Shown: piece by piece, positions 1 through 8,677 of the stretch | Position numbering within the stretch: position 1 is the stretch's first letter | How the letters are laid out: each line of letters begins with the position of its first letter | Assembly: GCF_003051005.1 (NCBI RefSeq) | Contig: NZ_QAOW01000012.1 | Span: 1-64,000, forward strand | DNA from: Rhodococcus sp. OK519 | Lineage (GTDB): Bacteria > Actinomycetota > Actinomycetes > Mycobacteriales > Mycobacteriaceae | Length of the DNA stretch: 64,000 nt | Direction: 5' to 3' | Program-made: the position numbers and the translations under genes | Notes under the pieces: generated by a model | Databases searched by the model: none | Told to the model about the DNA's origin: nothing | The model's input: only the letters and a program-made list of their open reading frames with translations

Positions 1-837
1 GGCGGCATGTGCGTGCCGGTCGACGGCGGTTACAAGTTCTCCGGCAAGTGGTCGTTCTCCTCCGGAACCGACCACTGCGACTGGGCCTTCCTCGGCGCCT
101 GGTTAACCGATGCCGACGGGCAGATGGCCATGCCACCGACGGGCCTGCACGTGATCATCCCCCGCAGCGACTACGAGATCATCGAGGACTCGTGGGACGT
201 CGTCGGCCTGCGCGGTACCGGCTCCAAAGACCTTGTCGTCAAAGACGTCTTCGTGCCCACGCATCGCGTCATGGACGCGGCTGAGGTCATCGACGGCACC
301 GCCGTCCGCAAGTACGGCCGCACCGAGTCCCTCTTCCTCATGCCGTGGTCGGTGATGTTCCCGCTCGGCATCACGTCGGCCACGATCGGCATCTGTGAAG
401 GCGTGCTGCACCACGCCAACGAGTACCAGCGCGAGCGAATCAACCCGCAGGGCACCGCCATCAAGGACGATCCGTACACGATGTTCGCGGTCGGAGAGGC
501 CACCGCGAAGCTGCAGTCGGCCCGGGACTCCCTGCTGGCCAACGTCGATCGCATGTGGGATCTGGTCGACGCCGGCAAGACCCCGACGTTCGAGCAGCGC
601 GCTCAGGGCCGCGAGACCCAGGTCAACGCCGCATGGCAGGCCGTGCAGGCCATCGACGCCGTTTACGCCCGCTGCGGCGGCAACGCGCTGCGCATGGACA
701 AGCCGATGCAGCGGTTCTGGCGTGACGCACACGCCGGCCTGCACCACGCGATCCACGTGCCGGGCACCGTGTACCACGCGGCGACGCTGAGCGGTCTCGG
801 CGTCGACCCGCAGGGCCCGCTGCGCGTCATGATCTGA
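1..837 (+). CDS. Flavin-dependent monooxygenase, acyl-CoA dehydrogenase fold (5' end outside window)
   Basis: The reading frame is open from base 1, so the N-terminus lies outside the window; about 278 C-terminal residues are visible. The visible part begins in the central beta domain (GGYKFSGKWSFSSG, then WDVVGLRGTGSKDLVV) and continues into the C-terminal helical bundle. This layout is typical of group D two-component flavin monooxygenases that share the acyl-CoA dehydrogenase fold, such as HsaA (3-HSA hydroxylase of steroid degradation) and 4-hydroxyphenylacetate 3-hydroxylase oxygenases. Such enzymes hydroxylate a phenol ortho to its OH group using reduced flavin from a separate reductase. 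The next gene, 27 bp downstream on the same strand, is an extradiol dioxygenase, so the pair would make a catechol and open its ring, as HsaA and HsaC do. The exact phenol is unknown, and no reductase gene is visible. Confidence 0.82.
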   Translation, partial: GGMCVPVDGGYKFSGKWSFSSGTDHCDWAFLGAWLTDADGQMAMPPTGLHVIIPRSDYEIIEDSWDVVGLRGTGSKDLVVKDVFVPTHRVMDAAEVIDGTAVRKYGRTESLFLMPWSVMFPLGITSATIGICEGVLHHANEYQRERINPQGTAIKDDPYTMFAVGEATAKLQSARDSLLANVDRMWDLVDAGKTPTFEQRAQGRETQVNAAWQAVQAIDAVYARCGGNALRMDKPMQRFWRDAHAGLHHAIHVPGTVYHAATLSGLGVDPQGPLRVMI

Positions 838-864
838 CATTCGAACCACGAAGGGACACCAACT

Positions 865-1758
865 GTGACCGATCTGAAGAGCCTGGGCTATGTCACGGTG
901 CAGACCGCCGACATCGACCGCTGGCGAGCATTCGCTTTCGACGTTCTGGGATTCGCCGAGGGTAGCGGCCCCGACGAGGACACGCTCTACCTGAGAATGG
1001 ATGAGCGGGCGGCTCGAATCGCCGTGAAGAAGGGCGACGCCGACCGTGTCGTCACCGTCGGCTGGGAGGTCCGCGACCATGCCGCGCTCGCCCGCGTGCA
1101 GAGTGCCGTCGAGGCCGCAGGTATCGCCGTCAAGCCGCTGTCCGTCGAAGAGGCCGATGCGCGGCGCGTCGAGGAAGTGATCACCTTCCAGGATCCCGCC
1201 GGCACCACGCTCGAGGTCTTCCACGGCGCAGTCCTCGACCACAGCCCGGTCGTCACCCCCTTCGGCGCCACGTTCGTCACCGGCGCACAGGGCCTCGGGC
1301 ACGTGGTCCTGCCTGTCACGGATCCGAAGGCATCGTTGGATTTCTACACCGACGTGCTCGGCTTCCTGCCACGCGGCGCGTTCCGCCTTCCCGCTCCACC
1401 GGAGTTCGGTCCGTTGCGAATTCGGTTCCTGGGCATCAACGAGCGGCACCACAGCCTCGCCCTGTGTCCGTTCCCCGAGAGCGGCGACCCGGGACTGATC
1501 CATCTGATGGTGGAGGTCGACACTCTCGACGCCGTCGGCCAGGCCCTCGACCGTGTCACGAAGGCCGGATTCTCGGTGTCATCGACGCTGGGCCGGCACA
1601 CCAACGACAAGATGGTGTCGTTCTATGTCGGGGCACCCGGCGGGTGGGACATCGAGTTCGGGACCGAGGGCATGAAGGTGGACGAGACCTTCTACACAGC
1701 CGAGGAGATCACCGCCGACAGCTACTGGGGCCACGCGTGGTCGCGCACCGAGCTGTAG
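865..1758 (+). CDS. Type I extradiol ring-cleavage dioxygenase (BphC/HsaC-like)
   Basis: This 297-residue protein has two vicinal-oxygen-chelate domains, the usual size of BphC and HsaC. The iron ligands fall at canonical places: His146 (GHVVLP), His213 (HLMVEV) and Glu264 (WDIEFG). The catalytic His195 (NERHH), His245 (RHTND) and Tyr254 (SFYVG) also align. The enzyme should insert O2 next to the diol of a catechol (meta cleavage). The start is GTG at 865, with a GAAGGGA-type ribosome site about 9 bases upstream. It follows the flavin monooxygenase gene by 27 bp, so the two are probably co-transcribed. What is seen is the fold and active site. The substrate (biphenyl diol, steroid catechol or another catechol) cannot be read from the sequence. 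Confidence 0.9.
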   Translation: MTDLKSLGYVTVQTADIDRWRAFAFDVLGFAEGSGPDEDTLYLRMDERAARIAVKKGDADRVVTVGWEVRDHAALARVQSAVEAAGIAVKPLSVEEADARRVEEVITFQDPAGTTLEVFHGAVLDHSPVVTPFGATFVTGAQGLGHVVLPVTDPKASLDFYTDVLGFLPRGAFRLPAPPEFGPLRIRFLGINERHHSLALCPFPESGDPGLIHLMVEVDTLDAVGQALDRVTKAGFSVSSTLGRHTNDKMVSFYVGAPGGWDIEFGTEGMKVDETFYTAEEITADSYWGHAWSRTEL

Positions 1759-1867
1759 TTCCTGCAGCACGTAACTCTCGCGCCGTGCCTCCGTTTCGCC
1801 GATCGCCTGGCGGTACGGACGCACGGCGCGTTCGGCAACCGGCCCGGCCCACGCCCGGTGCGGCGAT

Positions 1868-1884
1868 TACACTATTGGATCCAC
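1868..1884 (+). promoter_or_regulatory. Putative -10 element and GntR operator half of an autoregulatory promoter
   Basis: TACACT at 1868-1873 fits an actinobacterial -10 (TAnnnT). It is followed directly by ATTGGATCCA at 1874-1883, whose core TGGATCCA is a perfect palindrome. The same word forms the centre of a 16-bp perfect palindrome at 16588-16603, in front of the enoyl-CoA hydratase operon. Its position at the expected transcription start of the GntR gene suggests self-repression. Binding is inferred. Confidence 0.5.
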
Positions 1885-1915
1885 CGCACAAAGTGTGCCG
1901 CGCGAGGAGGGGCCG

Positions 1916-2614
1916 TTGTCCGACGAGGCCAGGCAGACCGGGAAGACGCGCCGGAGCGCTCCCGCCTCCGAACGAGCGACCAATCGAGTTACCGACGAGC
2001 TCCGGCGGATGATCATCACCGGCGAACTCTCTCCCGGCCAGCAGATCCGGCAGGAGACCATGGCCGAACAGCTCGGCGTGAGCCGACTGCCCATTCGCGA
2101 GGCCCTGCGCCAGCTGACCGCAGACGGGTTGGTCGAACACGTACACAACGTCGGGTACACCGTCGCCCGGCTCGCCGAGTCCGAGCTTGACCAGATCTAT
2201 CTGATGCGCGCCGCACTGGAACGAGAAACCCTACGGGCCCTACCGCTTTTCGACTCCGCCACGGTCGACGAGATCTCCACGTTGAACGACGAGGTGAAGG
2301 CGGCCGCCGAACGCATGGACTTCCTCGACATGCGACTCCGAAACCAGGCGTTCCACTTCGCCATCTTCGAACAGTCCGGCCTGGACCTGGTGGTCGGCGA
2401 GTTACGGCGGCTCTGGACCCTTGCAATGCCGTACCACGCGGTCTACCTGTACGACCCGGAAGGCCGCGCGCGGGTGATACGCGAACACGAGGAAATGCTC
2501 GACGCACTACGGGCCCACGACAATGACCGCCTCATCGAGCTGATGGACGGTCACCGGCAGGGCGGGCAGGCGAGCGCGAACCTCGCTCTCCGTCCACGAA
2601 CCGAGAAGCACTGA
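1916..2614 (+). CDS. GntR-family transcriptional regulator, FCD (FadR-like) subfamily
   Basis: This is a regulator of about 232 residues. An N-terminal winged helix-turn-helix (RATNRVTDELRRMIITGELS, then QETMAEQLGVSRLPIREALR) is followed by an all-helical FCD effector domain (LMRAALERE, FHFAIFEQSG, HEEMLDAL). Regulators of this type usually bind small acids or their CoA esters and repress catabolic genes. I place the start at TTG 1916, because AGGAGG at 1905-1910 gives it ideal spacing; a GTG at 1895 in the same frame has no ribosome site. The upstream TGGATCCA word recurs at 16588-16603, so the likely targets are its own promoter and the CoA-transferase operon. The ligand is unknown. Confidence 0.9.
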   Translation: MSDEARQTGKTRRSAPASERATNRVTDELRRMIITGELSPGQQIRQETMAEQLGVSRLPIREALRQLTADGLVEHVHNVGYTVARLAESELDQIYLMRAALERETLRALPLFDSATVDEISTLNDEVKAAAERMDFLDMRLRNQAFHFAIFEQSGLDLVVGELRRLWTLAMPYHAVYLYDPEGRARVIREHEEMLDALRAHDNDRLIELMDGHRQGGQASANLALRPRTEKH

Positions 2615-2701
2615 CGCACGTTCGATCTTCCCATGTAATCCTTTCCCGCCCAACGGTCTTTTCGATTTCCGATCACGTGTTCCGGCACTACGTTCTGATG
2701 C

Positions 2702-3046
2702 ATGACCGGAAGAATATTCGTCATCGACAGAGTCGTCACCGAACCCGGTAGAGCCCGGGAGTTCGTGGCTTCGTACACCAGCGAGTACGTACCCGGCGGG
2801 CGAGCGCGCGGAATGACGCTTGCGCACATACTCGTCAGCCCACCGATCTGGCTGGACGACGATTCGAACACCGTCACCGCCACCTGGACGGTCGACAACG
2901 TCGCGGCCTGGTGGGACATGACCCGGATGGGCCGGCCCGATCCGACCCTCGGCGAGTGGTGGAACCGGGTGGACGAACTGATCGTGGAGCGGTCACGATC
3001 CATGGCCGCGCCGACGGAGGATGTCGAGGTGCTGTGCAATGTATAA
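2702..3046 (+). CDS. Small uncharacterised protein, possible dimeric alpha-beta barrel
   Basis: This 114-residue protein has no signal peptide or membrane segment. It opens with a beta strand (MTGRIFVIDRVVTEPG), followed by a helix (GRAREFVASYTSEYVPGG), further strands (AHILVSPPIWL, TVTATWTVDN) and a tryptophan-rich helix (VAAWWDMTRMG). That order of elements resembles ferredoxin-like dimeric alpha-beta barrel proteins (Dabb, EthD, NIPSNAP), but I see no diagnostic motif. Its stop codon overlaps the start of the next gene, a clearer Dabb protein (ATGTATAA at 3039-3046), so the two are translationally coupled and may act together, for example as cyclase or lactonase-like accessory proteins. 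Function is unknown. Confidence 0.6.
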   Translation: MTGRIFVIDRVVTEPGRAREFVASYTSEYVPGGRARGMTLAHILVSPPIWLDDDSNTVTATWTVDNVAAWWDMTRMGRPDPTLGEWWNRVDELIVERSRSMAAPTEDVEVLCNV

Positions 3047-3728
3047 CGTGACGAAGGTGGTGCACTTTCGCACGGCGGCGGGCGCCGAAGAGCGACAGGC
3101 ACTCACCTGTGAGCTTCGCGAGGTAGCCACCGGCGCGAACCACCATCTCGTGGCGCCGACACTGTCGGGCGTCATCAACGGCGGCGATCTGATCGTCCAT
3201 CTCCAGTACTCGGATCGGGAGAATTGGCAACGACACCGTTCGTCGGTCGAGTCCGTCCTGGGCGCAACAGAAGTCGACAAGGTATACGGCGTGGAGTATC
3301 CCTCCGGTGTCACCGAACGAGCCGTAGGCGCACCCCGAGCCTCCGTGTACCGAACGTTGCTGCTGCGAGTGCACCCGACTGCCGACGACGACGCGATAGA
3401 CAGGTTCGAGCGAGACCTTCTGTCCATGCCGAAACACATCTCGTCGATCAGGGCCTGGCGCCTGAGCCGCGTCCTCGAGTCCACCGGCCCGGTCGAGTGG
3501 ACACATGTGTGGGAGCAGGAATTCACCGGACACTCTGCCGTCACGGGACAGTACCTCGATCATCCCGTCCACTGGGCAGTGGTGGACCGCTGGTTCGATC
3601 CCGAATGCATCGAGGTGGTGGTCCGTGACCGGGTGTGCCACACCTTCTGCGAGCTGGAAAACAGTGTCCTACACCCGCAATTGCAGTGCGCCGCCCCCGC
3701 GAAGCGGCCTGCAGCGGAGGCGTCGTAG
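3039..3728 (+). CDS. Dabb (stress-responsive A/B barrel) domain protein
   Basis: The protein has 229 residues and looks like two fused ferredoxin-like halves. The C-terminal half carries the best Dabb signature: a strand (VYRTLLLRVHPTAD), a helix (AIDRFERDLLSMPKHI), then WTHVWEQEFTG and YLDHPVHWAVVDRWFDPE, where the HP-x-H pattern is characteristic. The N-terminal half (MYNVTKVVHFRTAAG, GGDLIVHLQYSD) has the same layout in a more degenerate form. The start at ATG 3039 overlaps the preceding gene by 8 bp. Dabb proteins are often found beside catabolic and polyketide genes, and some act as cyclases. Here the gene sits between a GntR regulator and a BVMO, so a role in the same pathway is plausible but unproven. 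Confidence 0.68.
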   Translation: MYNVTKVVHFRTAAGAEERQALTCELREVATGANHHLVAPTLSGVINGGDLIVHLQYSDRENWQRHRSSVESVLGATEVDKVYGVEYPSGVTERAVGAPRASVYRTLLLRVHPTADDDAIDRFERDLLSMPKHISSIRAWRLSRVLESTGPVEWTHVWEQEFTGHSAVTGQYLDHPVHWAVVDRWFDPECIEVVVRDRVCHTFCELENSVLHPQLQCAAPAKRPAAEAS

Positions 3729-3791
3729 CTACCGTTCCTGATCGTCGACGCCGACGGCCGCCAAGACCTGACGCTCACCCTCGAAAACGGA

Positions 3792-3832
3792 TTCGGCCCC
3801 GGTCGACACACCTCGTGTCGACCGGGGCCGAA
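3792..3832. terminator. Bidirectional hairpin terminator between convergent genes
   Basis: Two perfectly complementary 18-base arms (TTCGGCCCCGGTCGACAC at 3792-3809 and its complement at 3815-3832) enclose a 5-base loop. The hairpin lies between the end of the plus-strand Dabb gene and the end of the minus-strand BVMO gene, where it can stop transcription from both sides. There is no clear T-tract, which is common in high-GC bacteria. Confidence 0.8.
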
Positions 3833-3853
3833 GCGCTTGTCACGTCGGTCACT

Positions 3854-5851
3854 TCAGGCGGGGGTAAATGTGAAGTCCTCGATCGTGGGCTGACGGAGCA
3901 TCGTCCAGTAGTCGACCAGTCGCCACGGGCACGAGACGACGACACGCCCCTTCTTGTTTCGGTAGTAGCCGGTGGCGGCCTCGCCGGGGTGTGCCCAGAC
4001 CGTGAGGTCGAGTGCCGCATCGACCTTGTTGTTGTACTCTTCCTGCACCTCCGCCTTGACATCCATCGATGCATTCCCGCTCTCGACCAGGTGCTGCAGG
4101 CACTCCACGATGTAGTGGACCTGCTCCTCGCTCAGGAGGTTGTGTCCGGCACCGTGATTCGGAGCCGCATTCGGGCCGGCGGTGACGAACAGGTTGGGGA
4201 ACCCGGATACCTGAATTCCCAAGTACGCCCGCGGATCGTCGCCGTCGTCCCAGAGGTCGGCCAGCTTCTGCCCCCCACGCCCCGTGATGTCGATGTAGGA
4301 CGCGAACTGGAGCTTGAATCCGGTAGCGAAGATGATGACGTCGGCCTCGATGAAGTCACCCGCAGTGGTCGTCACACCGTTGTGGTGCACACGCGCGAAC
4401 GACGCACGGTGCAGGGCCACATTCTCCCGATTGAGTGCGGCAAAGAAGCCCGGGTCCTTGACGATTCGCTTGGCGTACGGCCGGAAGTCCGGCGTCAGCT
4501 TCTCGATCAGATCCGGACGATCAGGGAAGGAGGTGGCGAGGTGCTGCAGGGCGGTCTGCAGTACCCGATCGTTGGCCTGCGACGCTGACAGGTGAGTTGC
4601 CGCCCACTCCGGATCGATCCGTGGCATGGGGTAGAGGTTGTCCGACGCGAGCCAGTACGCCTTGAGCCGGAACCATTCCTGATAGAAGGGCAGGTGGCGC
4701 ATCGCCCACCGCTCCCCCTCCGGCACCTCGTTGACGACGGCCTTCTCGGGGACTATCCAGTGTGGGCTTCGCACCACTGCGTCAAGACTTGCCACCTGGT
4801 CGACGATGTTCGCCACCACCTGGACCGCGGTGCACCCCGTGCCGAGGATCACCACGCGCTTACCGGACAGATCCAACTCCGGATCCCACTCCGCGGTGTG
4901 CACTATCTTCCCCTCGAACGTGCCCAGACCCTCGATGTCGGGGATGTTCGGGGCGTTGAGCATCCCGAGCGCCGTAACCACCGCTGCGGCCGTGTGCTGC
5001 TGTGTGGCCCCGTCTGCCGATCGGGTCACCACGGTCCACCGCTGGTCGGGTTCGTTCCAGTCGGCCGACAGAACCTCGGTCGAGAGCGAGATCTTGGAAT
5101 GCAGCCCATATTTGTCGGCGACGGAGCGCATGTACTCGAGATACTCGGGCCCCGGGGGGTAGTACTTTGTCCAGTGGGGATTCAGTTCGAACGAGTACGA
5201 GTAGTAGTGACTCGGTGTATCGACCGCTGCACCGGGATACGTGTTGCGCCACCATGTTCCACCGATGCCGTCGGCAGCCTCGAACACTGTGTACCGAAAA
5301 CCTGCCTCTTCGAGCTTGATCGCGGCGTTGAGACCGACCATGCCTGCGCCGATCACGATCACGTCCAGGTTCGCCGGGGGCGACTTGGTCACGGGAACGC
5401 AGCGCTGACTCTTCTGGAACCCGGCCTGCTCGAGAAGAAGCGGGATGAACTCCTCGTTCACGATGCTCGCGGTGCACAGCGCTGCCATTCTCCGGAAGAG
5501 TGCAGGATCCGGGCAATCGATCGCAACGGGTAAATCGGTGGTCAATACCTCCGCAGCCCGAGCCCGCACCTCGTCTGCGATGACCCCCGGAAACTGTCCC
5601 GGTGGGACCGCGTTGGCACCGGACTGAACTCCGTAGTGGGTCGCCGACGCCGCGGTGTCCGTGTTCGCCGTACGGGTCGCTGCGTCGAGTTTGCCTTCGA
5701 ACTCGACGAGCAGCGACAGGTCACCGGTCGCATGCACCATCGCCATCAGCAGGGCACCCGGATCCGCGGCATCGATCGCCATCTCGAGGTCGGCATCTGT
5801 CACGCTCGCGCGCGCGTCGGTCGCCCCGTCGGACGTCCAGGTCAAAGTCAT
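3854..5851 (-). CDS. Baeyer-Villiger monooxygenase with N-terminal extension (HAPMO/steroid monooxygenase type)
   Basis: This 665-residue flavoprotein has an FAD-binding Rossmann motif at residues 168-173 (GAGMVG) and a second nucleotide site near 337 (GTGCTAVQ). The BVMO fingerprint F-x-G-x3-H-x3-W is present at 312-322 (FEGKIVHTAEW). About 160 residues precede the FAD motif, an extension typical of 4-hydroxyacetophenone monooxygenase-like BVMOs and absent from cyclohexanone monooxygenase. The enzyme should convert a ketone to an ester or lactone using NADPH and O2. The start is ATG 5851, with an AAGGGG ribosome site. It is followed by a strong terminator and preceded by a 206-bp gap, so it is probably a separate unit. 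The matching hydrolases are at 7.7 and 13.1 kb. Confidence 0.9.
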   Translation of the reverse strand: MTLTWTSDGATDARASVTDADLEMAIDAADPGALLMAMVHATGDLSLLVEFEGKLDAATRTANTDTAASATHYGVQSGANAVPPGQFPGVIADEVRARAAEVLTTDLPVAIDCPDPALFRRMAALCTASIVNEEFIPLLLEQAGFQKSQRCVPVTKSPPANLDVIVIGAGMVGLNAAIKLEEAGFRYTVFEAADGIGGTWWRNTYPGAAVDTPSHYYSYSFELNPHWTKYYPPGPEYLEYMRSVADKYGLHSKISLSTEVLSADWNEPDQRWTVVTRSADGATQQHTAAAVVTALGMLNAPNIPDIEGLGTFEGKIVHTAEWDPELDLSGKRVVILGTGCTAVQVVANIVDQVASLDAVVRSPHWIVPEKAVVNEVPEGERWAMRHLPFYQEWFRLKAYWLASDNLYPMPRIDPEWAATHLSASQANDRVLQTALQHLATSFPDRPDLIEKLTPDFRPYAKRIVKDPGFFAALNRENVALHRASFARVHHNGVTTTAGDFIEADVIIFATGFKLQFASYIDITGRGGQKLADLWDDGDDPRAYLGIQVSGFPNLFVTAGPNAAPNHGAGHNLLSEEQVHYIVECLQHLVESGNASMDVKAEVQEEYNNKVDAALDLTVWAHPGEAATGYYRNKKGRVVVSCPWRLVDYWTMLRQPTIEDFTFTPA

Positions 5852-6057
5852 GATGAATCCCCTTCATTGTCGAGCATCGACAGCACTCCACAGGCCTGCG
5901 ACGCATCGCGATCGAGCCCTCGGCGAGCCGATATACCGTCAACCAACCGCACATCGGAACCGGCGCACAGTGCGTTCGTCCGCTCAGCGGACGAACACCT
6001 CCCCGGCCGGGAAGCGTGGCGCACGATGGGCTCCGGAAGACGCTCCCCTCTACCCGA

Positions 6058-6873
6058 TCACGCTTGTGCGCGAACAGAGTCGACCCGCTCCTGCCATTTG
6101 TCCAGCCACTCCGGGTGGGGGAAGATATGAGTTTTCCGTGCGGCCATCCCCTGCACTACCAGGTCGGCGATTCTCTCCGTGGACATCCCCTCCTCGGTGA
6201 TCGCCCTGCTGACCTTCGCGCGAAGGTCTGCCAGATCCGGGTCGGCTTCCGCCCGTGGGATGTACGCGGCGGGTGCGTTCCGCTCGTCGTTGCCGATCGC
6301 GGTCGCCGTGTATGCCGGGCACAGCACTGCCACATCGATGTGGGGGTACTCGTGTGCAAATTCGTTGGACAAACTCTCGGAGAGCGCCACGACCGCAGCC
6401 TTGGTGACCTTGTACGGCGCCTGATAGGGGCCGGTCGTGAAACCGGCCATCGACGCCGTGTTGACGATGTACGCCTGGTCCTGAGCCGCCAGAATAGGAA
6501 GGAACACCCGGCAACCGTGGACAACTCCCCACAAGTTGACGCCCACCGTCCACTCCCAGGTGAGCTGATCGATGGTCGAGAACCGCTGCATCCCGCCGAC
6601 GCCGGCGTTGTTGCACAGGACGTGCACGGCACCGAACCGGGCGACGGCAGCATCGGCCAGCCGTTGCACCGAATCTACTTCGGCGACATCTGTTTCCACG
6701 GCGAGGACATCGCCGAGCGGCGCGAGTTCGCTCTCGGCCCGGAGGAGGTCCGGGACGGAATTGTCGGCGATGACGACGTTCATTCCTTCTTGGAGAAACC
6801 GCCGCGCCAGACCTGCGCCGATACCGTTGGCTCCCCCGGTGACAACCGCGACGCGACCGACCAGATCCTGCAT
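6058..6873 (-). CDS. Short-chain dehydrogenase/reductase
   Basis: This classical SDR has about 271 residues. The cofactor motif TGGANGIG is near residue 11, with NNAG further on, and the catalytic Ser (NTASMAG) and YxxxK (YKVTK) are present. It should oxidise or reduce an alcohol/carbonyl group with NAD(P). I chose ATG 6873 because a GGGAG ribosome site sits just upstream; the frame is open for another 50 residues but those look non-coding. The gene lies 46 bp downstream of a second SDR and is the last of a minus-strand run: BVMO, esterase, SDR, SDR. It may supply the ketone for the BVMO or act on the product; the substrate is unknown. Confidence 0.85.
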   Translation of the reverse strand: MQDLVGRVAVVTGGANGIGAGLARRFLQEGMNVVIADNSVPDLLRAESELAPLGDVLAVETDVAEVDSVQRLADAAVARFGAVHVLCNNAGVGGMQRFSTIDQLTWEWTVGVNLWGVVHGCRVFLPILAAQDQAYIVNTASMAGFTTGPYQAPYKVTKAAVVALSESLSNEFAHEYPHIDVAVLCPAYTATAIGNDERNAPAAYIPRAEADPDLADLRAKVSRAITEEGMSTERIADLVVQGMAARKTHIFPHPEWLDKWQERVDSVRAQA

Positions 6874-6919
6874 GTTCGTACTCCCGAGTGATCGAGGCTG
6901 CTGCCGTGTGCCGGACGCG

Positions 6920-7699
6920 TCAGCGGCCGGAGAATGAGCCGCCGTTGAGGTGAATCGTCTGCCCCGATACGAATTCACCGGCATCGGAACAGAGCCACAG
7001 ACATGCCGCACCGACGTCCTCACCGGTACCGATCCGCTGCATTACATTGCCTTCCCAGATTGCGTTCAACATCGGGGAGGCCTTGGATTCGATGACGTCG
7101 CGCAACTTCTCCATGAGTCCGAGTGCGAGGGTGTTGACCGTGACACCCATCGGACCGACTTCGGTCGCGATGTGGCGCACCGCGCCTTCGATGCCCGCCT
7201 TGCTCGCGCCGTAGAAGGTACCTCCCAAGCCCCGACTGGCCACCGATCCCGAACCCGACGAAATCTGGACGACGCGGCCCCAGCCCTGCTCGATCATTCC
7301 GGGGAGGAGAGCATGCATCATGTGCAGCGACCCGTAGATGTTGATGTCCAGGTACGGATTCCATTCGTTCCGCGGGGTATCGAGGAAGGGCAGCATCTGA
7401 CTGCCCGCCGGTAACCCCGCGTTGTTGACCAAGATGTCGATCCGGCCGATGTCACTACGAACCCGCTTCATCGCGGAGACGACGTCCTCGTACGAGGTGA
7501 TGTCGAACGGCGCGGCGGTCGCCGATCCGCCTGCCTCCCGAACAGATGCGGCGGCCTCCTCTGCCCTCTCCGCGGCAATGTCGTTGACGATCACGTGTGC
7601 ACCGGCTGCGGCGAGTGTGTGAGCGATGCCGAGCCCGGTGTTCTGCCCACCACCGGTGACGACGGCGACTCTGTCCTTCAGCGAGAAGCTGGTAACCAT
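6920..7699 (-). CDS. Short-chain dehydrogenase/reductase
   Basis: This 259-residue SDR has an N-terminal cofactor motif TGGGQNTGLG, a variant of TGxxxGxG with a longer spacing. NNAG, the catalytic serine segment (QISSGSGSV), YGASK and the C-terminal SGQTIHLNGG are also present. The sequence VVTGGGQNTGLGIAHTL suggests a 3-oxoacyl-ACP-reductase-like (FabG-like) enzyme. It lies 18 bp downstream of the esterase gene, consistent with one operon. The likely role is oxidation of a hydroxyl group on the substrate or intermediates before or after Baeyer-Villiger oxygenation. It is distinct in sequence from the SDR that follows, so it is not a recent duplicate. Confidence 0.85.
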   Translation of the reverse strand: MVTSFSLKDRVAVVTGGGQNTGLGIAHTLAAAGAHVIVNDIAAERAEEAAASVREAGGSATAAPFDITSYEDVVSAMKRVRSDIGRIDILVNNAGLPAGSQMLPFLDTPRNEWNPYLDINIYGSLHMMHALLPGMIEQGWGRVVQISSGSGSVASRGLGGTFYGASKAGIEGAVRHIATEVGPMGVTVNTLALGLMEKLRDVIESKASPMLNAIWEGNVMQRIGTGEDVGAACLWLCSDAGEFVSGQTIHLNGGSFSGR

Positions 7700-7717
7700 G
7701 CCGAGAACCTCCTGAGG

Positions 7718-8650
7718 TCAGTTGTGCGCAATCGCGAGAGTGTCACGCATCAGCGCCCAGATCTCCTCGCGCGCAGGCGCAGTGAACGAGAGCGACGGGA
7801 TCGTCAGGAACCCGTGGAACAGCCCGTCGAAGCGGCGGTGCCGGACCGGTACGCCGTCGGATGCCAGGCGCCGCGCAAAGTCGTCGCCGGCGGAACACGG
7901 CGGGTCCAACTCGGCGGTCACGACGACGGCGGGGGGCAACCCCGAAAGAGTCGCTGCCCGAGTGGGGACCACCCGCGCGTCACCGGTTCCGCTCGGCGCG
8001 TATTGCTGCCAGTACCATTTCATCGCCGTCGTGGTGTTGTAGTACCCGCTGCCGAAGCGGCGGTAGGACTCGGTCTCGAAATCGTCGTCGATAACCGGGT
8101 AGAGAAGCACCTGCGCCGACACCGCCGGGCCGCCACGGTCCCGTGCTGCGATCGCAACCGTCGCGGCCAGGTTCCCCCCGGCGCTGTCGCCGGCCAGTAC
8201 GACAAGGGTTGAGTCCCCGTCATACTCGGCCGCGTTCTCAACCGCCCACTCGAGCGCGGCGTAGACATCCTCGTGAGCTGCCGGTGCGGGGAACTCGGGC
8301 GCGAGCCGATAGTCCACGGCCACCACCACGGCTCCGACGCCCTGTGCCATCGCTCGACAGAACTCGTCGTGACTGTCGAGGTCACAGAACACGAAGCCGC
8401 CACCGTGCGCGAATACGACGACCGGCAGGCCGGCGTCCTCGTGGTGCGGCACGAAGACCCTCAGTGGCAGTGCCCCGCCCGGCCCGTCGATCGTGAGGTC
8501 GTGGACCGCGGTCATATCGGGCAGTCGCTGCAAGGGTGCCCGTCGACTGCGGATGAGCTCTCGCAGTTCGAGCGGAGGAACGGTAGTGACGTCGGGGAAT
8601 CCCGCATCGAGAGCGGCCAGCAGGGCAGCGACTTCGGGGTGAATAGTCAT
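7718..8650 (-). CDS. Alpha/beta hydrolase, hormone-sensitive-lipase (HSL) family esterase
   Basis: The protein has 310 residues. The oxyanion motif HGGG (FAHGGGFVF) and the nucleophile elbow GDSAGG mark the bacterial HSL/family IV esterases. The acid (aspartate) is probably in VVTAELDPP, and the histidine in LFHGF. These enzymes hydrolyse short-chain or bulky esters and lactones. The gene begins 27 bp after the end of a BVMO, so the simplest reading is that it opens the ester or lactone made by that BVMO. The start is ATG 8650, with a GAGGAG ribosome site. A second HSL-type esterase sits at 13.1 kb in the neighbouring operon. Confidence 0.88.
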   Translation of the reverse strand: MTIHPEVAALLAALDAGFPDVTTVPPLELRELIRSRRAPLQRLPDMTAVHDLTIDGPGGALPLRVFVPHHEDAGLPVVVFAHGGGFVFCDLDSHDEFCRAMAQGVGAVVVAVDYRLAPEFPAPAAHEDVYAALEWAVENAAEYDGDSTLVVLAGDSAGGNLAATVAIAARDRGGPAVSAQVLLYPVIDDDFETESYRRFGSGYYNTTTAMKWYWQQYAPSGTGDARVVPTRAATLSGLPPAVVVTAELDPPCSAGDDFARRLASDGVPVRHRRFDGLFHGFLTIPSLSFTAPAREEIWALMRDTLAIAHN

Positions 8651-8677
8651 GGCGAATCTCCTCGAGAATCAGGGGGA

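Noticed and set aside
103-1503. Long minus-strand open frame opposite the monooxygenase and dioxygenase genes
   Set aside because: It is a GC-driven shadow of two well-supported plus-strand genes; its product shows no domain and is rich in Arg, Asp and His.
3635-4588. 317-residue plus-strand open frame
   Set aside because: It runs antisense to the BVMO, crosses the terminator at 3792-3832, and has no recognisable protein features.
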